Below the pieces are notes generated by a model. The model was not told the DNA's origin, did no database searches, and saw only the letters and a program-made list of their open reading frames with translations. Below are positions 24,036 through 33,646 of a stretch of DNA of 64,000 nucleotides, piece by piece. The position numbers and the translations under genes are program-made. Each line of letters starts with the position of its first letter. Position 1 is the first letter of the stretch. The DNA lies in NCBI GenBank assembly GCA_035629175.1, contig DASPIL010000021.1, forward strand, positions 1 to 64,000, written 5' to 3'. The DNA comes from Verrucomicrobiia bacterium. Lineage in GTDB: Bacteria; Verrucomicrobiota; Verrucomicrobiia; Limisphaerales; DASXHY01.

Positions 24036-26432
24036 TTGACTGCTGTTATTTTCTGTTTTGTCATCGGCCATTGTGGTCGGGCGCAAACCTTGGCTGACGC
24101 CGTGGATGCCAGCAGCCTCTCGTGGACAACTGGAGGTGATGTTCCGTGGGACGCGCAAACAACCAACACTCACGACGGCGTTGACGCAGCGCAGTCTGGA
24201 AACATCCAGTCGAACCAGATCTCATGGATCGAGACGGAGGTTGTGGGACCGGCAACGATCCATTTCTGGACGGCGACGCAGTTCGACGCATCCGGATCTT
24301 TCGGTTTCGTTTGGGAATTTACCATCAACGAAAGGCGGTCTGGTGTTTACCTTATGAGTTCGTTTTGGACGGAGCAGGTGCACGATTTGCCGGCCGGAAC
24401 AAACGTGTTGCGCTGGACGGGCTTTTGTCACCATGGGAATTCCGGTTCGGTTTGCCTGGATGGGTTTGCCGTATCGGAGCCGCGGCCTCTGGCCATCGAT
24501 TACGGACCGGCGGACGTGACTGCGTTCATGGGAGAGTTTGCCGGGATTTCTGTTTCAGCTTCGGGAACTCCGCCGTTCCGGTTTCAATGGCGGCGCGACG
24601 GAACGAACATCGTTCATGCGACGAATTCGTTTCTATATTTCCCGGCAGCAACCACAAACGATTCTGGAACCTACTCGGTCCTCGTGACTAATTCACAGGG
24701 TTGGATCGTGAGCAGCAATGCTTCGGTCACCATCCTGCCGCCGGTCCCCCCGTTTTTTACTTTCGAGCCGGAATCAGCCATTGCTTACACGGGGCAGAGC
24801 TTCACTGGGTGGGGCGGCGTCGGTGGTTCGCCTCCCTTTTGGTTTCAATGGCGAAAGGCCGGCTCGGACTTGCCCGGCGGCATCGGGGAATGGCTGAACC
24901 TCACGAACGTCTCTCCCGCACATGCCGGCAGCTACAGTCTCTTTGTCACGAACGCTTTCGGAAGCGTCGAGAGCAGCAATGTGTCGTTGACAGTGATCAC
25001 GTCCGTGGCCCCGGTCATCACCTGTCAACCGCGCAGCGTGGAAGCAGCAGAAGGCGTGAACACGCATTTCACGCTTGAGGCCGCAGGTTTGCCGGACCCA
25101 TGGGTTCGTTGGACCAAAGTCGGAACAACGTCATCGCCAAACCCCGGCGTGCCTTTTCCGCAAACTGCTGGCGCCAGTCGAACCAGGAGGTTCGACAACG
25201 TGAGCACCAATGATTCGGGCGTTTACTTTGCCACGGCGGGGAATTACGGCGGCGAAGTCGGCAGCCGTGAGGTGCTCCTGACAGTGCTGCCTCCCATCGC
25301 ATCCATAGGCACATGGAACCAGGACGCGGAAGACGTTGTTGTAGCGAACGGCCTGGCTTATCTGGCTAGAGGAACAAACGGGCTCTCCATTGTCAGCGTG
25401 ACCGATCCCGCGTCGCCGCACCTGGTCGGGAGCTTCGCCACTGCGGGTTATGCTTCGAAGCTAACTGTCTGCGATGGCTTGGCCTTCGTCGCCGAGGGAA
25501 TTCTTGGTTTCGAGATCATCAGTGTTGCAGATCCCTCCGCTCCATTTCTGCTGGGCGGCTGCAACACCGCAGGATATGCGAGCGACATTGCCGTGCGTGG
25601 AAACTTCGCATATGTGGCCGACGGAAGCGCAGGGCTCCAGATCTTCGACATCAGTAATCGAGAAGTTCCTGTTCTGGCGGGCGGCTTTTCTACCAATATC
25701 CAGCCTCGCCACATATGCCTCTCCGGCGATATCGCGTACCTCACGTCAATTGCAGCCATTGTCCCGATTGGCTCCAATTCGTCGCCTGGTGGACTGCTCA
25801 TCGTTAATGTCTCCGATCCAACCCACCCGTATGAAACGGGCCGTCTGGAAACGTCCGTCTTCGCAATCGCCGCCCAACAGGATTTTTTAATCGCTGACAC
25901 CTCGATCATCTCCGTGACCAACCCAGCACAGCCCGCTTCGATCGGATATCTGAGCTACCAGACCCCCAATTTCCCGCGGCTTCTTCGCATCTCGGCAGTA
26001 CAGATCGTGAACGGATTGGTTTATCTCGTCGATTCTGACGGCAGCACCATGGAACTGATCGTGTTCGACGTACGGGAACCGGAACTCCCGGTGCCGGTCG
26101 GCTACTACCGAGGTGACGGCTATTGCAGCGCCATCTCGGTGGACGGCAATCGCGTCTATGTTGTCGGATATGACACGCCGATGCGGATCATTCAAACGCC
26201 GTTCAATCTGAATTCCGCACCCGCGCCTGAGTTGTGGCTCTTCGGGCAGGACGGAATGAAGCTGATTCTCCGCGGGCGGCGTGGGCTGCACTACGCACTC
26301 GAGGTTGCCGACGATTTGAACAGTCCCGAATGGCAGAGCTCCGCAACAATGCTGCTCACCAACGACACCAGGGTCTTGGACGTGCCCGAGGGTCCACCCC
26401 AACGGTTTTTCAAAGCGAGGTGGGTGGACTGA
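24036..26432 (+). CDS. Secreted Ig-like and LVIVD-repeat protein
   Basis: At least 798 residues from the TTG at 24036. That start falls inside the signal peptide: the same frame is open back to 23964, and reading from the ATT at 23997 gives a textbook signal (basic TKSKSSRKS, then LLLLTAVIFCFVIGHCGRA) preceded by AAAGG six bases upstream. The protein has an N-terminal beta domain, then three Ig-like modules (about residues 150-430; PPFRFQWRRDGTNI, NDSGTYSVLVTNSQG and PPFWFQWRKAGSDL are typical strands), then LVIVD-type repeats (DVVVANGLAYLA, GLSIVSVTDPASPHLVG, IAVRGNFAYVADGSAGLQIFDIS), and a C-terminal small domain (YALEVADDLNSPEWQ...FFKARWVD). It is probably exported and binds surfaces or carbohydrate. 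No catalytic motif is seen. Confidence 0.75.
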   Translation: MTAVIFCFVIGHCGRAQTLADAVDASSLSWTTGGDVPWDAQTTNTHDGVDAAQSGNIQSNQISWIETEVVGPATIHFWTATQFDASGSFGFVWEFTINERRSGVYLMSSFWTEQVHDLPAGTNVLRWTGFCHHGNSGSVCLDGFAVSEPRPLAIDYGPADVTAFMGEFAGISVSASGTPPFRFQWRRDGTNIVHATNSFLYFPAATTNDSGTYSVLVTNSQGWIVSSNASVTILPPVPPFFTFEPESAIAYTGQSFTGWGGVGGSPPFWFQWRKAGSDLPGGIGEWLNLTNVSPAHAGSYSLFVTNAFGSVESSNVSLTVITSVAPVITCQPRSVEAAEGVNTHFTLEAAGLPDPWVRWTKVGTTSSPNPGVPFPQTAGASRTRRFDNVSTNDSGVYFATAGNYGGEVGSREVLLTVLPPIASIGTWNQDAEDVVVANGLAYLARGTNGLSIVSVTDPASPHLVGSFATAGYASKLTVCDGLAFVAEGILGFEIISVADPSAPFLLGGCNTAGYASDIAVRGNFAYVADGSAGLQIFDISNREVPVLAGGFSTNIQPRHICLSGDIAYLTSIAAIVPIGSNSSPGGLLIVNVSDPTHPYETGRLETSVFAIAAQQDFLIADTSIISVTNPAQPASIGYLSYQTPNFPRLLRISAVQIVNGLVYLVDSDGSTMELIVFDVREPELPVPVGYYRGDGYCSAISVDGNRVYVVGYDTPMRIIQTPFNLNSAPAPELWLFGQDGMKLILRGRRGLHYALEVADDLNSPEWQSSATMLLTNDTRVLDVPEGPPQRFFKARWVD

Positions 26433-26507
26433 CCCTTGCGCAACGAAGCTTTGTTCTACGGGATATTTCGCTTTGGCTTCGATCGCGTGTTCTGTTTTAA
26501 CTACCGC

Positions 26508-27674
26508 ATGCGTTCAATCCCTGGCAGCTTCTGTCTGGCTTTGGTCTTATTGTCCGCCTTAGTGACCATGGCTGGTGAGCCCCCAGGATCCTCCGCAACC
26601 TCCAATCTCGAACAAGCTGCCATTCGCGACGTCCTGAAGCGCGTGGCCGACTGGCAATTGGTCAATCCTTCATCCTCCAGCAACCGTTATACTGAAGACT
26701 GCTGGACGTGGGCGGCCTTTTACACGGGGCTGATGGCATGGAGCCGAATGGCGGACGACCCACGCTATCACAACGCCATGCTGCAGATGGGCAAACGATT
26801 CAACTGGCAGCCGGCCCGGCGCATTTATCACGCGGACGACCATTGCGTAAGCCAGACATACCTCGAGCTTTATTTGCAGCATCGCGATCCTGCCATGCTT
26901 CAACCCACAAAAGCGCGCTTTGATTACATCCTGGAACATCCAAACACCAACAGCCTTCAATTCGATATCCGCGGCGCGCTGGATCGATGGTCCTGGTGTG
27001 ACTCGTTGTTCATGTCGCCGCCGGCCCTTGCGCGTCTCTTCACCGCGACGGGAGATCGGCGATACCTCGACTACATGACGCGCGAATGGTGGATCACGAC
27101 CGATTACCTTTACGACCGGGAAGAACGTCTCTATTTCCGCGACAGCACGTTCTTCAGCCGCCGCGAGGCAAACGGCCGCAAGATCTTCTGGAGCCGCGGC
27201 AATGGCTGGGTGCTGGCGGGGATTGCGCGGGTGCTGGAACACCTGCCGGCGGATCACCCAGATCGTCCACGATTCAACACGCTCTTTCGCGAAATCGCAG
27301 GGAAAGTTCTCGCGTGTCAACAACCCGACGGTCTTTGGCGAGCCAGCTTGCTGGACCCGCAGAGTTATCCAATGAAGGAAACCAGCGGATCCGGGTTCTT
27401 CGTGTACAGCTTCGCCTGGGGGGTCAACCACGGCCTGCTAGACCGAACGGAATTCGAACCCGGAATTCGTCGAGGTTGGCACGCGTTGGTGGAATGCGTT
27501 CAACCCGACGGAAAGCTCACGCATGTTCAGCCCGTGGGTGCCAATCCCAAAGAGTTCGAAGCATCGTCAAGTGACGTTTTCGGCGTCGGGGCCTTCCTGC
27601 TCGCAGGAAGCGAAGTCCATGCACTTGCTGTTTCGCTGTCCAAGGCCGAGCCACAAACATCAGAAAAACAATAG
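26508..27674 (+). CDS. GH105-like unsaturated rhamnogalacturonyl hydrolase, secreted
   Basis: About 388 residues from the Met at 26508, which opens a signal peptide (MRSIPGSFCLALVLLSALVTMAG); the frame extends to 26436. The alpha/alpha barrel is of the YteR/YesR (GH88/GH105) type: NRYTEDCWTWAAFYTGLMAWS, HADDHCVSQTYLELYLQH, DRWSWCDSLFMSPPALARL, IFWSRGNGWVLAGIARVL, KETSGSGFFVYSFAWGVN. The DxxxM-type acid (WCDSLFM) and the W-S-R-G-N-G-W stretch are diagnostic. These enzymes cut the unsaturated uronic acid left by pectate or rhamnogalacturonan lyases. It lies downstream of the Ig/LVIVD gene on the same strand and converges on the alginate-lyase-like gene, which could produce its unsaturated substrate. 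Confidence 0.88.
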   Translation: MRSIPGSFCLALVLLSALVTMAGEPPGSSATSNLEQAAIRDVLKRVADWQLVNPSSSSNRYTEDCWTWAAFYTGLMAWSRMADDPRYHNAMLQMGKRFNWQPARRIYHADDHCVSQTYLELYLQHRDPAMLQPTKARFDYILEHPNTNSLQFDIRGALDRWSWCDSLFMSPPALARLFTATGDRRYLDYMTREWWITTDYLYDREERLYFRDSTFFSRREANGRKIFWSRGNGWVLAGIARVLEHLPADHPDRPRFNTLFREIAGKVLACQQPDGLWRASLLDPQSYPMKETSGSGFFVYSFAWGVNHGLLDRTEFEPGIRRGWHALVECVQPDGKLTHVQPVGANPKEFEASSSDVFGVGAFLLAGSEVHALAVSLSKAEPQTSEKQ

Positions 27675-27687
27675 GGCAGTGGCTTCG

Positions 27688-28887
27688 TCATCTCAGCCAT
27701 AACAGCGGCTGAGTGATGGCGATGTTTCGTTTAACCTCCCCATCTTCGGGGTCGGGCGGCAGCTCGGTCCATAGCTTGATGTATTTGGGCTCATCAAACA
27801 TGAGTCCTGCAAACAGCAGGCACGGCTGGCGCGCCGGCCATCCGTTCCAGGCTTGCACATCGGGCGGATTCGGCCAACTCGACTTGTCTGCCAGATACGG
27901 AAAGAGGTGCTGCATCGCCCGCCGGATTCCGCGGCCGTCAGGCAACGCAAAGCGCCACAAATCATCTTCCGGCGTGGACGCGACCTGGCACAGCGACGTC
28001 ATGTTATCGAGCTGAAAAATCGAATAGGCATAAGGTTTGGTGCGGCGTAATTCCGCTGGAAAGCTGCCATCCTGCGCCATCTGCTTCGCGACGAACACCT
28101 CCTTGAAACGCCTGCGGACTTCAGCGAGCCGATTCGAGTCACCCGTCAGGCGCGCGAAGCACGCCACCTGCAGCCAGTACGCCACTGCATGATTGTTGCC
28201 GGTGTTTGCCTCATCACGCCCGTTCCTGCTGGTGATCATCCACTCAGTGTATTCCCTGAACCATTGTTCAACGGCTGTCGCAACCTCGCGCGAAAAGGCC
28301 GGCGACTTTCGTAATGCGAGCACCGCCAGCGGCACTTCGGCAAGGTGCAGCGTATCGATGATGCCGATCCCCCGGCCGGGAGTGATCCCCGGAATGGCCT
28401 GTGCAAAGTTGAGGCTCGGGTTCATTCGCGTTTCAGCATCAACAAAGAAAACCCGCAACAGGGTTGCGCCCTTTTCCGCGTAACGTTCCTCCCCCGAAAT
28501 GCTGTAAGCCGCCGCCAGCGCTGCCACAGCGTCGCGCAACCGCATCACGCAACGGCGATGCTCCGCGAAATTTTCAGGATTGGATTCCCCGTCCCGCTGC
28601 ACATATGGCAACCCGTTTGTTGTATTCGGGTTGGGCCACCAATAGTCGCCGTTCGAATAAAAATCGTGAGGTCCTCCTTCGCTCAGCTTCGCCCGGAATT
28701 GCGTGATCGTGATTGGCGCCATTGCCAGCGCGAGGTCCGCCGCACGGAAGATCCGCGCCCGATCAATTCGCTCCACATCCGCGGCCGCGAACGGGAACTC
28801 CGTTGCCGACAGTCTCTGAACGAAAGACAAACTCCCGATGAGATAGATGACGAGACGGAAAACCTGCAGCGCGCGACCAGTGTTCAT
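27688..28887 (-). CDS. Alginate-lyase-like protein (PF05426 type), secreted
   Basis: About 399 residues from the Met at 28887, the one that gives a signal peptide (MNTGRALQVFRLVIYLIGSLSFVQ). An earlier in-frame start at 28974 only adds an unlikely Cys-rich leader. Visible motifs of the alginate lyase superfamily alpha/alpha barrel are DYWWPNPNT, RNGRDEANTGNNHAVAYWLQ (with the Asn-His of the active site) and RRTKPYAYSIFQLDNM (with a conserved Tyr). It is a predicted periplasmic polyuronate lyase; the exact uronate (alginate, glucuronan or other) is not readable. It is convergent with the GH105 gene, whose enzyme class processes unsaturated uronides. Confidence 0.83.
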   Translation of the reverse strand: MNTGRALQVFRLVIYLIGSLSFVQRLSATEFPFAAADVERIDRARIFRAADLALAMAPITITQFRAKLSEGGPHDFYSNGDYWWPNPNTTNGLPYVQRDGESNPENFAEHRRCVMRLRDAVAALAAAYSISGEERYAEKGATLLRVFFVDAETRMNPSLNFAQAIPGITPGRGIGIIDTLHLAEVPLAVLALRKSPAFSREVATAVEQWFREYTEWMITSRNGRDEANTGNNHAVAYWLQVACFARLTGDSNRLAEVRRRFKEVFVAKQMAQDGSFPAELRRTKPYAYSIFQLDNMTSLCQVASTPEDDLWRFALPDGRGIRRAMQHLFPYLADKSSWPNPPDVQAWNGWPARQPCLLFAGLMFDEPKYIKLWTELPPDPEDGEVKRNIAITQPLLWLR

Positions 28888-28995
28888 GTTTTCAAGGGAT
28901 CGGGTGGACAAGTTCCAAAATAACCGCGGACAAACGCAGGCATCATGCACGACCTGGTGACGGATCCATTGCATCTCCGCGAACTCGCGGGCTAT

Positions 28996-30210
28996 TTACT
29001 TTGGCATCTCGAGACCAACTTTTGCCGCGACTTGCGAGACGTCCTTGTCGCCGCGGCCGGAGAGGTTGGCGATCAGGATTGAATCCTTGCCCATGCCTGG
29101 CGCGCGGCGGAGGACTTCAGCGATCGCGTGGGAACTCTCCAGGGCGGGAATGATTCCCTCAAGCCGGGCCAGTTTCATGAACGCTTCCAGCGCCTGCTCG
29201 TCGGTGGCGAAGGTGTATTCGGCACGATGCGCATCACGCAGGTAGGCGTGCTCAGGTCCGACCGCGGCATAATCAAGTCCAGCGCTGACACTATGCGTCG
29301 ATTGAATCTGGCCGCAGTCGTCCTGCAGGATGTAGCTGCGGGTTCCCTGCAATACGCCAAGCGAGCCGCCCTGGAATCGCGCGGCATGCTTCTCAGGCTG
29401 AATGCCGAGACCGCCGGCCTCCACTCCGATCAAGCGAACGGAGGTGTCTCCAATGAACGGGTAAAACAAACCGATGGCATTCGATCCTCCGCCGACGCAG
29501 GCCACAAGTGCGTCTGGAAGGCGCTGCTCTTTTTCGAGAATCTGCCGCCGCGCTTCGTCTCCAATCACGCGCTGGAAATTCCGCACCATGACAGGATAAG
29601 GATGAGCGCCGTACGCGGTGCCGAGAATATAATGCGTGCTGCGGACGTTCGTGACCCAGTCGCGCATCGCCTCGTTCACGGCCTCCTTCAGCGTCTTCTG
29701 GCCCGCATGCACTGGAACGACGTCGGCCCCCAGCATCTTCATGCGGTACACGTTCAGTGCCTGCCGTTCGCAATCGACCGCTCCCATGTAGATCACGCAC
29801 TTCAAGCCAAACATGGCGCTCACGGTTGCCGTGGCGACTCCATGCTGGCCCGCGCCGGTTTCGGCGATGATCCGCGTCTTGCCCATGCGCCTGGCGAGCA
29901 GGATCTGACCGATGGCGTTGTTGATTTTGTGCGCGCCCGTGTGGAGCAGGTCTTCGCGCTTCAGGTAGATCTTTGCGCCGCCGAGTTCGCGCGTGAGCCG
30001 TTCGGCAAAATACAACGGCGTCGGGCGGCCGCAGAACTCGCGGAGGTAATACTGAAACTCGCGCTGGAATTCCGGGTCCTGCTGCGAACGAAAATATTCC
30101 GCTTCCAGTTCCTGGAGCGGGTGCATCAGAGTTTCCGGAACGTAGCGGCCGCCGTAGGGACCGAAATGCCCCTGGGCGTCCGGAACAGTTTCAGCAACAG
30201 GATGGTTCAT
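28996..30210 (-). CDS. trpB: Tryptophan synthase beta chain
   Basis: A 404-residue cytoplasmic enzyme that joins indole with serine to form tryptophan, using pyridoxal phosphate. [13 protein letters not shown] marks the N-terminus. Lys95 in [12 protein letters not shown] is the Schiff-base lysine and [11 protein letters not shown] is the phosphate-binding loop. Ends such as [18 protein letters not shown] and [10 protein letters not shown] are family hallmarks. Full length, TrpB1 type. trpF lies upstream on the same strand with a gap of 282 bases; trpA is not in the window. The spacing makes a separate promoter possible. Confidence 0.98.
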   Translation of the reverse strand: MNHPVAETVPDAQGHFGPYGGRYVPETLMHPLQELEAEYFRSQQDPEFQREFQYYLREFCGRPTPLYFAERLTRELGGAKIYLKREDLLHTGAHKINNAIGQILLARRMGKTRIIAETGAGQHGVATATVSAMFGLKCVIYMGAVDCERQALNVYRMKMLGADVVPVHAGQKTLKEAVNEAMRDWVTNVRSTHYILGTAYGAHPYPVMVRNFQRVIGDEARRQILEKEQRLPDALVACVGGGSNAIGLFYPFIGDTSVRLIGVEAGGLGIQPEKHAARFQGGSLGVLQGTRSYILQDDCGQIQSTHSVSAGLDYAAVGPEHAYLRDAHRAEYTFATDEQALEAFMKLARLEGIIPALESSHAIAEVLRRAPGMGKDSILIANLSGRGDKDVSQVAAKVGLEMPK

Positions 30211-30492
30211 GGCGGAAACCTAAGGCAAAGCGCGTGAGGGAGAAAGTGGGAATGTGGTGCGCGTCTGCAGCACGAGCGCTGACTTGCAGCCTGCTTAGGA
30301 CGCTCAACAAGACGATCACGCGAGCGAATGGCGAGTTTAGTCCAACTCGCAAACAGGCCCAACGCTGCACTGGCAACTTCAAGGCTTAAGCCAAACTGCA
30401 GGCAGGGTGTAACCGCAGCGTTCTAAACGTTTCGGCGTAATCGACGCGCAGCCGGCTTGGAAGCCAGCGATACAACAGGTTGGGAAACCTCG

Positions 30493-31116
30493 CTACGCCG
30501 GCTCTCCCTTGGCTGCGCGGATGAACTCGCGAACTTTCACGTGATCCTTCACGCCCGGTGCGGATTCCACGCCGCTCGAAACGTCCACGGCAAAGGGTTG
30601 CACGCGCGTCACGGCGTCACCGACGTTCTTTGGTGTCAGGCCGCCTGCAAGAAAAATCAGGCGCCCCCACTGTTTCGCCTGCAGGGCAAGATCCCAGTTA
30701 AACTGCTCGCCCGTACCGCCAATGCTCTTTTCTGAAAACGCGTCCAACAACCAGGCGTCCGTTGGATAATCAGCGAGTTGCTTCAGGGAATCGGCATCAC
30801 GCACACGAAAGGCCTTGATGCTCATCACTCCGAATTGAACGCAGAACTCAGGCGATTCGTTGCCGTGAAACTGCACGACGTTCAGGCCGCACTCGGTGAT
30901 CGCCTGGAAGACGAGATCCTCCGGCGGGTCAACAAAGACGCCCACCTTCAGCACGAATGGAGGCAGGTTGCGAACGATCGCTGCGGCTTCGCTGACGCAC
31001 ACATAGCGCGGGCTTTTTTCGTAGAACATCAGGCCAATGGCGTCGGCCCCCGCCTCCGCCGCGGCAAACGCGTCGGCGGCGCTCGTGATCCCGCAGATTT
31101 TGACTTTTACGGACAT
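30493..31116 (-). CDS. trpF: Phosphoribosylanthranilate isomerase
   Basis: A 207-residue TIM-barrel enzyme of tryptophan synthesis, converting phosphoribosylanthranilate into the carboxyphenylamino-deoxyribulose phosphate. The N-terminal KICGIT motif (residues 6-11) carries the catalytic Cys, VQFHGNE is the usual strand-3 motif, and FAVDVSSGVES contains the catalytic Asp and phosphate loop. The length is normal. It starts 53 bases after the stop of the GH43-like gene and lies upstream of trpB, so it sits at the end of a run of minus-strand glycan genes. Whether it shares their transcript cannot be seen. Confidence 0.97.
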   Translation of the reverse strand: MSVKVKICGITSAADAFAAAEAGADAIGLMFYEKSPRYVCVSEAAAIVRNLPPFVLKVGVFVDPPEDLVFQAITECGLNVVQFHGNESPEFCVQFGVMSIKAFRVRDADSLKQLADYPTDAWLLDAFSEKSIGGTGEQFNWDLALQAKQWGRLIFLAGGLTPKNVGDAVTRVQPFAVDVSSGVESAPGVKDHVKVREFIRAAKGEPA

Positions 31117-31169
31117 TGAGTGGCCGCATCATTCCACGGAATTCCGGGAATCTCAATCGATGTCGTGGC

Positions 31170-32279
31170 TCAAGGTTTCGGACGAAGGTCGCGCGACGTT
31201 GCCAGGGCAATGGTGCGATGGTGATTCTTGCCGCCGACCGCGCAGTAGAAATGGTACACCACTCCATCATGCTTGATGAGCCATGGCTTGTGCGCAAACG
31301 GCGTGTCGAACGGCTCGCTTGGCTTGACGAGATCCTCGCCGTCCCATTTGGTCCAGTTCACCAGGTCGCGCGAAGCCGCAAACGTGTCGAAGGCACCCTC
31401 CTTCCAAAACGCACCAAAATAGAACATCACCCAGAGATCATTCATGCGCACCACTTGCGGATCCCCGCTGATCACGCCATGGCGCGCGCCCGCTGGCGGA
31501 AGATTCTCCAACGCAGTGCCTGAGCCGAACCGCTTCCATGTTTTCATGTCGTGCGAGGTCGCGGCAAATATCTGTTCGCTGCCGCGATTCGGCTTGGCGT
31601 TGTAAAACATTACAAACGGTGCGCCCAGCGTCCGGTGTTCATCCCGAAAAATGTAACTCTTATACAGCGTCTCTTTTTCCTGCGGGCGTGCATCGGCATC
31701 GTCCGCCCTCAGAACGGGCTTCGGAAGCTTTCGCCACGGCTCCGGACGCGAGGGATCGCTTGTGTAGCCCAGGCCGATCGCGAGCGGCGTTTTTTCGTAT
31801 CCGAACAATTCGCCGCCAAGATAGGAGAGCCAATACTGCCCTTCGTATTGAAGAAGCGTATTGCTGCCGCCCCACTTGGTGTCGAAGAGCGCGACGCCTC
31901 CGCCCGCATTGGCATGATCCCATGTATTCGTGCCGCCACGATTCAGGATGGTGCCGAGGGGCTGCCAATGCAGCAGGTTCGTGCTTTCCGCCAGTTGCGT
32001 GGTGTAACCTTCAGGCGAGTTCTCAAGCAGCACATACATCATGTACCAGCGGTCTCCCGCGCGGAACACGTTTGGGCAATCAACCTTTTTTCCAGGAGGC
32101 GGCTCGAGAACAACGCCGTATTTGCACGGCGTTCTTACCTCCTCATAAATTGCCTGCATTTCGACCGGCGAAACGCCATTGGTTTCGGCGGCGTTGCTTG
32201 TGCCTGACGCCAGCAACATCAACAAGAGCGCTGTGTTCACCAGCAGGTTCCGCTCACGCGAACAGCTTAAAGTTTCCAT
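31170..32279 (-). CDS. GH43-like beta-propeller glycosidase, secreted
   Basis: A 369-residue protein with a signal segment (NLLVNTALLLMLLASGTSNA). Five-bladed propeller strands are seen: VDCPNVFRAGDRWYMMYVL, YEGQYWLSYLGGE, LGAPFVMFYNAKP, SGDPQVVRMNDLWVMFYFG and FAHKPWLIKHDGVVYHFYCAVG. The D-C-P-N-V and G-D-P-Q-V segments carry the acidic residues expected in GH43/GH117-type enzymes. The start overlaps the end of the Gfo/Idh/MocA gene by 13 bases, so both belong to one operon with the DUF4450 gene. The substrate is inferred to be a plant or algal oligosaccharide. Confidence 0.8.
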   Translation of the reverse strand: METLSCSRERNLLVNTALLLMLLASGTSNAAETNGVSPVEMQAIYEEVRTPCKYGVVLEPPPGKKVDCPNVFRAGDRWYMMYVLLENSPEGYTTQLAESTNLLHWQPLGTILNRGGTNTWDHANAGGGVALFDTKWGGSNTLLQYEGQYWLSYLGGELFGYEKTPLAIGLGYTSDPSRPEPWRKLPKPVLRADDADARPQEKETLYKSYIFRDEHRTLGAPFVMFYNAKPNRGSEQIFAATSHDMKTWKRFGSGTALENLPPAGARHGVISGDPQVVRMNDLWVMFYFGAFWKEGAFDTFAASRDLVNWTKWDGEDLVKPSEPFDTPFAHKPWLIKHDGVVYHFYCAVGGKNHHRTIALATSRDLRPKP

Positions 32280-33625
32280 GCATCTCGATACGGTTTGGGA
32301 GCCAGCAGCTTTTCCGCTGCCTCATCGCCAATCACCTTTTCCGCGGTCGGATCCCACTTCAGCGGCCGGCCTGTTTCCATCGCGGCCAGCGCGAGATGAC
32401 ACAGGCTTGTGTTGCGATGCCCCGCCTCCACGTCGTAGAGCGGTTGTGTTCCCGCTTTTACAGCGTCGAGGAAGTCCCGCTTTTCACTTCTCTTGTAGGT
32501 CAGGTGCAAATCGTCCGGGCCAGGTGTCCATCGAATCAGCGCCTTGTCGCTCGCTTCAACGGAGCCTGAGTCGTTGACCTGAATCCATCCATCCGTCCCT
32601 TCATACCGCACAAAAGGCTTCGGGTCGGTTTTGCAAATCAGATCCATTCCATTCGCAAAGCGATAGGTCACTTCGAAGTCGATCACCACGTTCCAGAGAT
32701 TCTCCCGCGGCGGGAACTTGCCGCTTCCCCGCACTTCAACAGGCCCTGTGTGCTCAAGGTTCATTGCCCAAAGCGCCATGTCATTCAAGTGCGCTCCCCA
32801 GTTCGCAATCATCCCGTCCGCATAATCCCGAATACAAATCCAGCCGGGCCGTTTTCCCGTGTTATGCCGCGTATGAACGCGTTGCTCGGTATAGGGGGCC
32901 TCGGGTGCAGGTCCCAGCCACATGTCGTAGTCGAGTTCCTCGGGCACAGGCATCGCCGGCTGCGGTTCCAGCGTTGGATCGCGCGGGGTGGCGGTGATGA
33001 CGCGCTGCAGCTTGCCGATCCTGCCGTTGCGAACTGCCTGAATAGCGTTGAAGAAGAACTTGCGGGAGCGGTATTCGCTATCTGTTCGAAAAACCACTTT
33101 GGTCTCCTTCACGACGTCGCAAAGCTTGCGTCCTTCAGCAATGCTGCGCGTCAACGGCTTCTCGCAACTGATCGACTTGCCAGCGCGCGCTGCAGCGATG
33201 GCCTGGATGACGTGCCAATGGTCGGGCGTCGAGATCATCACTGCATCGATATCCTTGCGCGCGATCAGCTCCCGCCAGTCGCGGAATGTGGCGCAACCCC
33301 TGTAGGTTCCTTCCTGCTTTGCAGCGTAGAATTCCTCGATCTGTTTTCGCGCCTGGCCCATGCGCCACGAATCCACATCGCACACGGCAACGCATTGCGC
33401 ATCGTTCTCGTTGAGCAACGCGGGAATGTTTGCGTAGAACGCCTGACGCCCCGTGCCAATGAAGCCGATCGTAATCCGATTGCTCGGAGCGACTCCTCCC
33501 TCGAGGCCAAGCACGCGGGCGGGAACAATCATCGGGGCAGCGACGGCGGCAGCCGCTGCGGCGGCGGAGCGGGATAGAAAACGGCGCCGGCTCCAGTCCG
33601 GCTGCCACGACATCTTTTTGTTCAT
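32267..33625 (-). CDS. Gfo/Idh/MocA-family oxidoreductase with Tat signal
   Basis: A 452-residue NAD(P)-dependent oxidoreductase exported by the Tat route: SRRRFLSRSAAAAAAAVAAP at residues about 12-31. The Rossmann motif ITIGFIGTGRQ follows, then DAVMISTPDHWH and CEKPLTRS (Lys of the EKP motif). The C-terminal half has the usual alpha/beta domain (NWGAHLNDMALWAMNLEHTGPVEVRGSG). Secreted members of this group are abundant in Verrucomicrobia, Planctomycetes and Bacteroidetes glycan clusters and may act on oligosaccharides by redox-assisted cleavage. It follows the DUF4450 gene by 21 bases and overlaps the GH43-like gene by 13 bases. Confidence 0.92.
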   Translation of the reverse strand: MNKKMSWQPDWSRRRFLSRSAAAAAAAVAAPMIVPARVLGLEGGVAPSNRITIGFIGTGRQAFYANIPALLNENDAQCVAVCDVDSWRMGQARKQIEEFYAAKQEGTYRGCATFRDWRELIARKDIDAVMISTPDHWHVIQAIAAARAGKSISCEKPLTRSIAEGRKLCDVVKETKVVFRTDSEYRSRKFFFNAIQAVRNGRIGKLQRVITATPRDPTLEPQPAMPVPEELDYDMWLGPAPEAPYTEQRVHTRHNTGKRPGWICIRDYADGMIANWGAHLNDMALWAMNLEHTGPVEVRGSGKFPPRENLWNVVIDFEVTYRFANGMDLICKTDPKPFVRYEGTDGWIQVNDSGSVEASDKALIRWTPGPDDLHLTYKRSEKRDFLDAVKAGTQPLYDVEAGHRNTSLCHLALAAMETGRPLKWDPTAEKVIGDEAAEKLLAPKPYRDAWKL

Positions 33626-33646
33626 AATCGAAAAAACAGATTGGTC

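Noticed and set aside
23364-24173. 269-residue minus-strand ORF in the repeat region
   Set aside because: The translation repeats itself (NHTNHTKR) because it reads the 257-bp tandem units; an artefact of repeat DNA.
27689-27722. Terminator between the GH105 and alginate-lyase-like genes
   Set aside because: CTCAGCC/GGCTGAG can pair, but lies within the 3' coding end of the lyase gene and is not followed by a T run.
29128-30237. 369-residue plus-strand ORF antisense to trpB
   Set aside because: Shadow of trpB; trpB carries all its signatures in the real frame.
31538-32569. 343-residue plus-strand ORF opposite GH43-like and Gfo/Idh/MocA genes
   Set aside because: Spans the junction of two real genes on the other strand; Arg/Ala-rich translation typical of a shadow frame.
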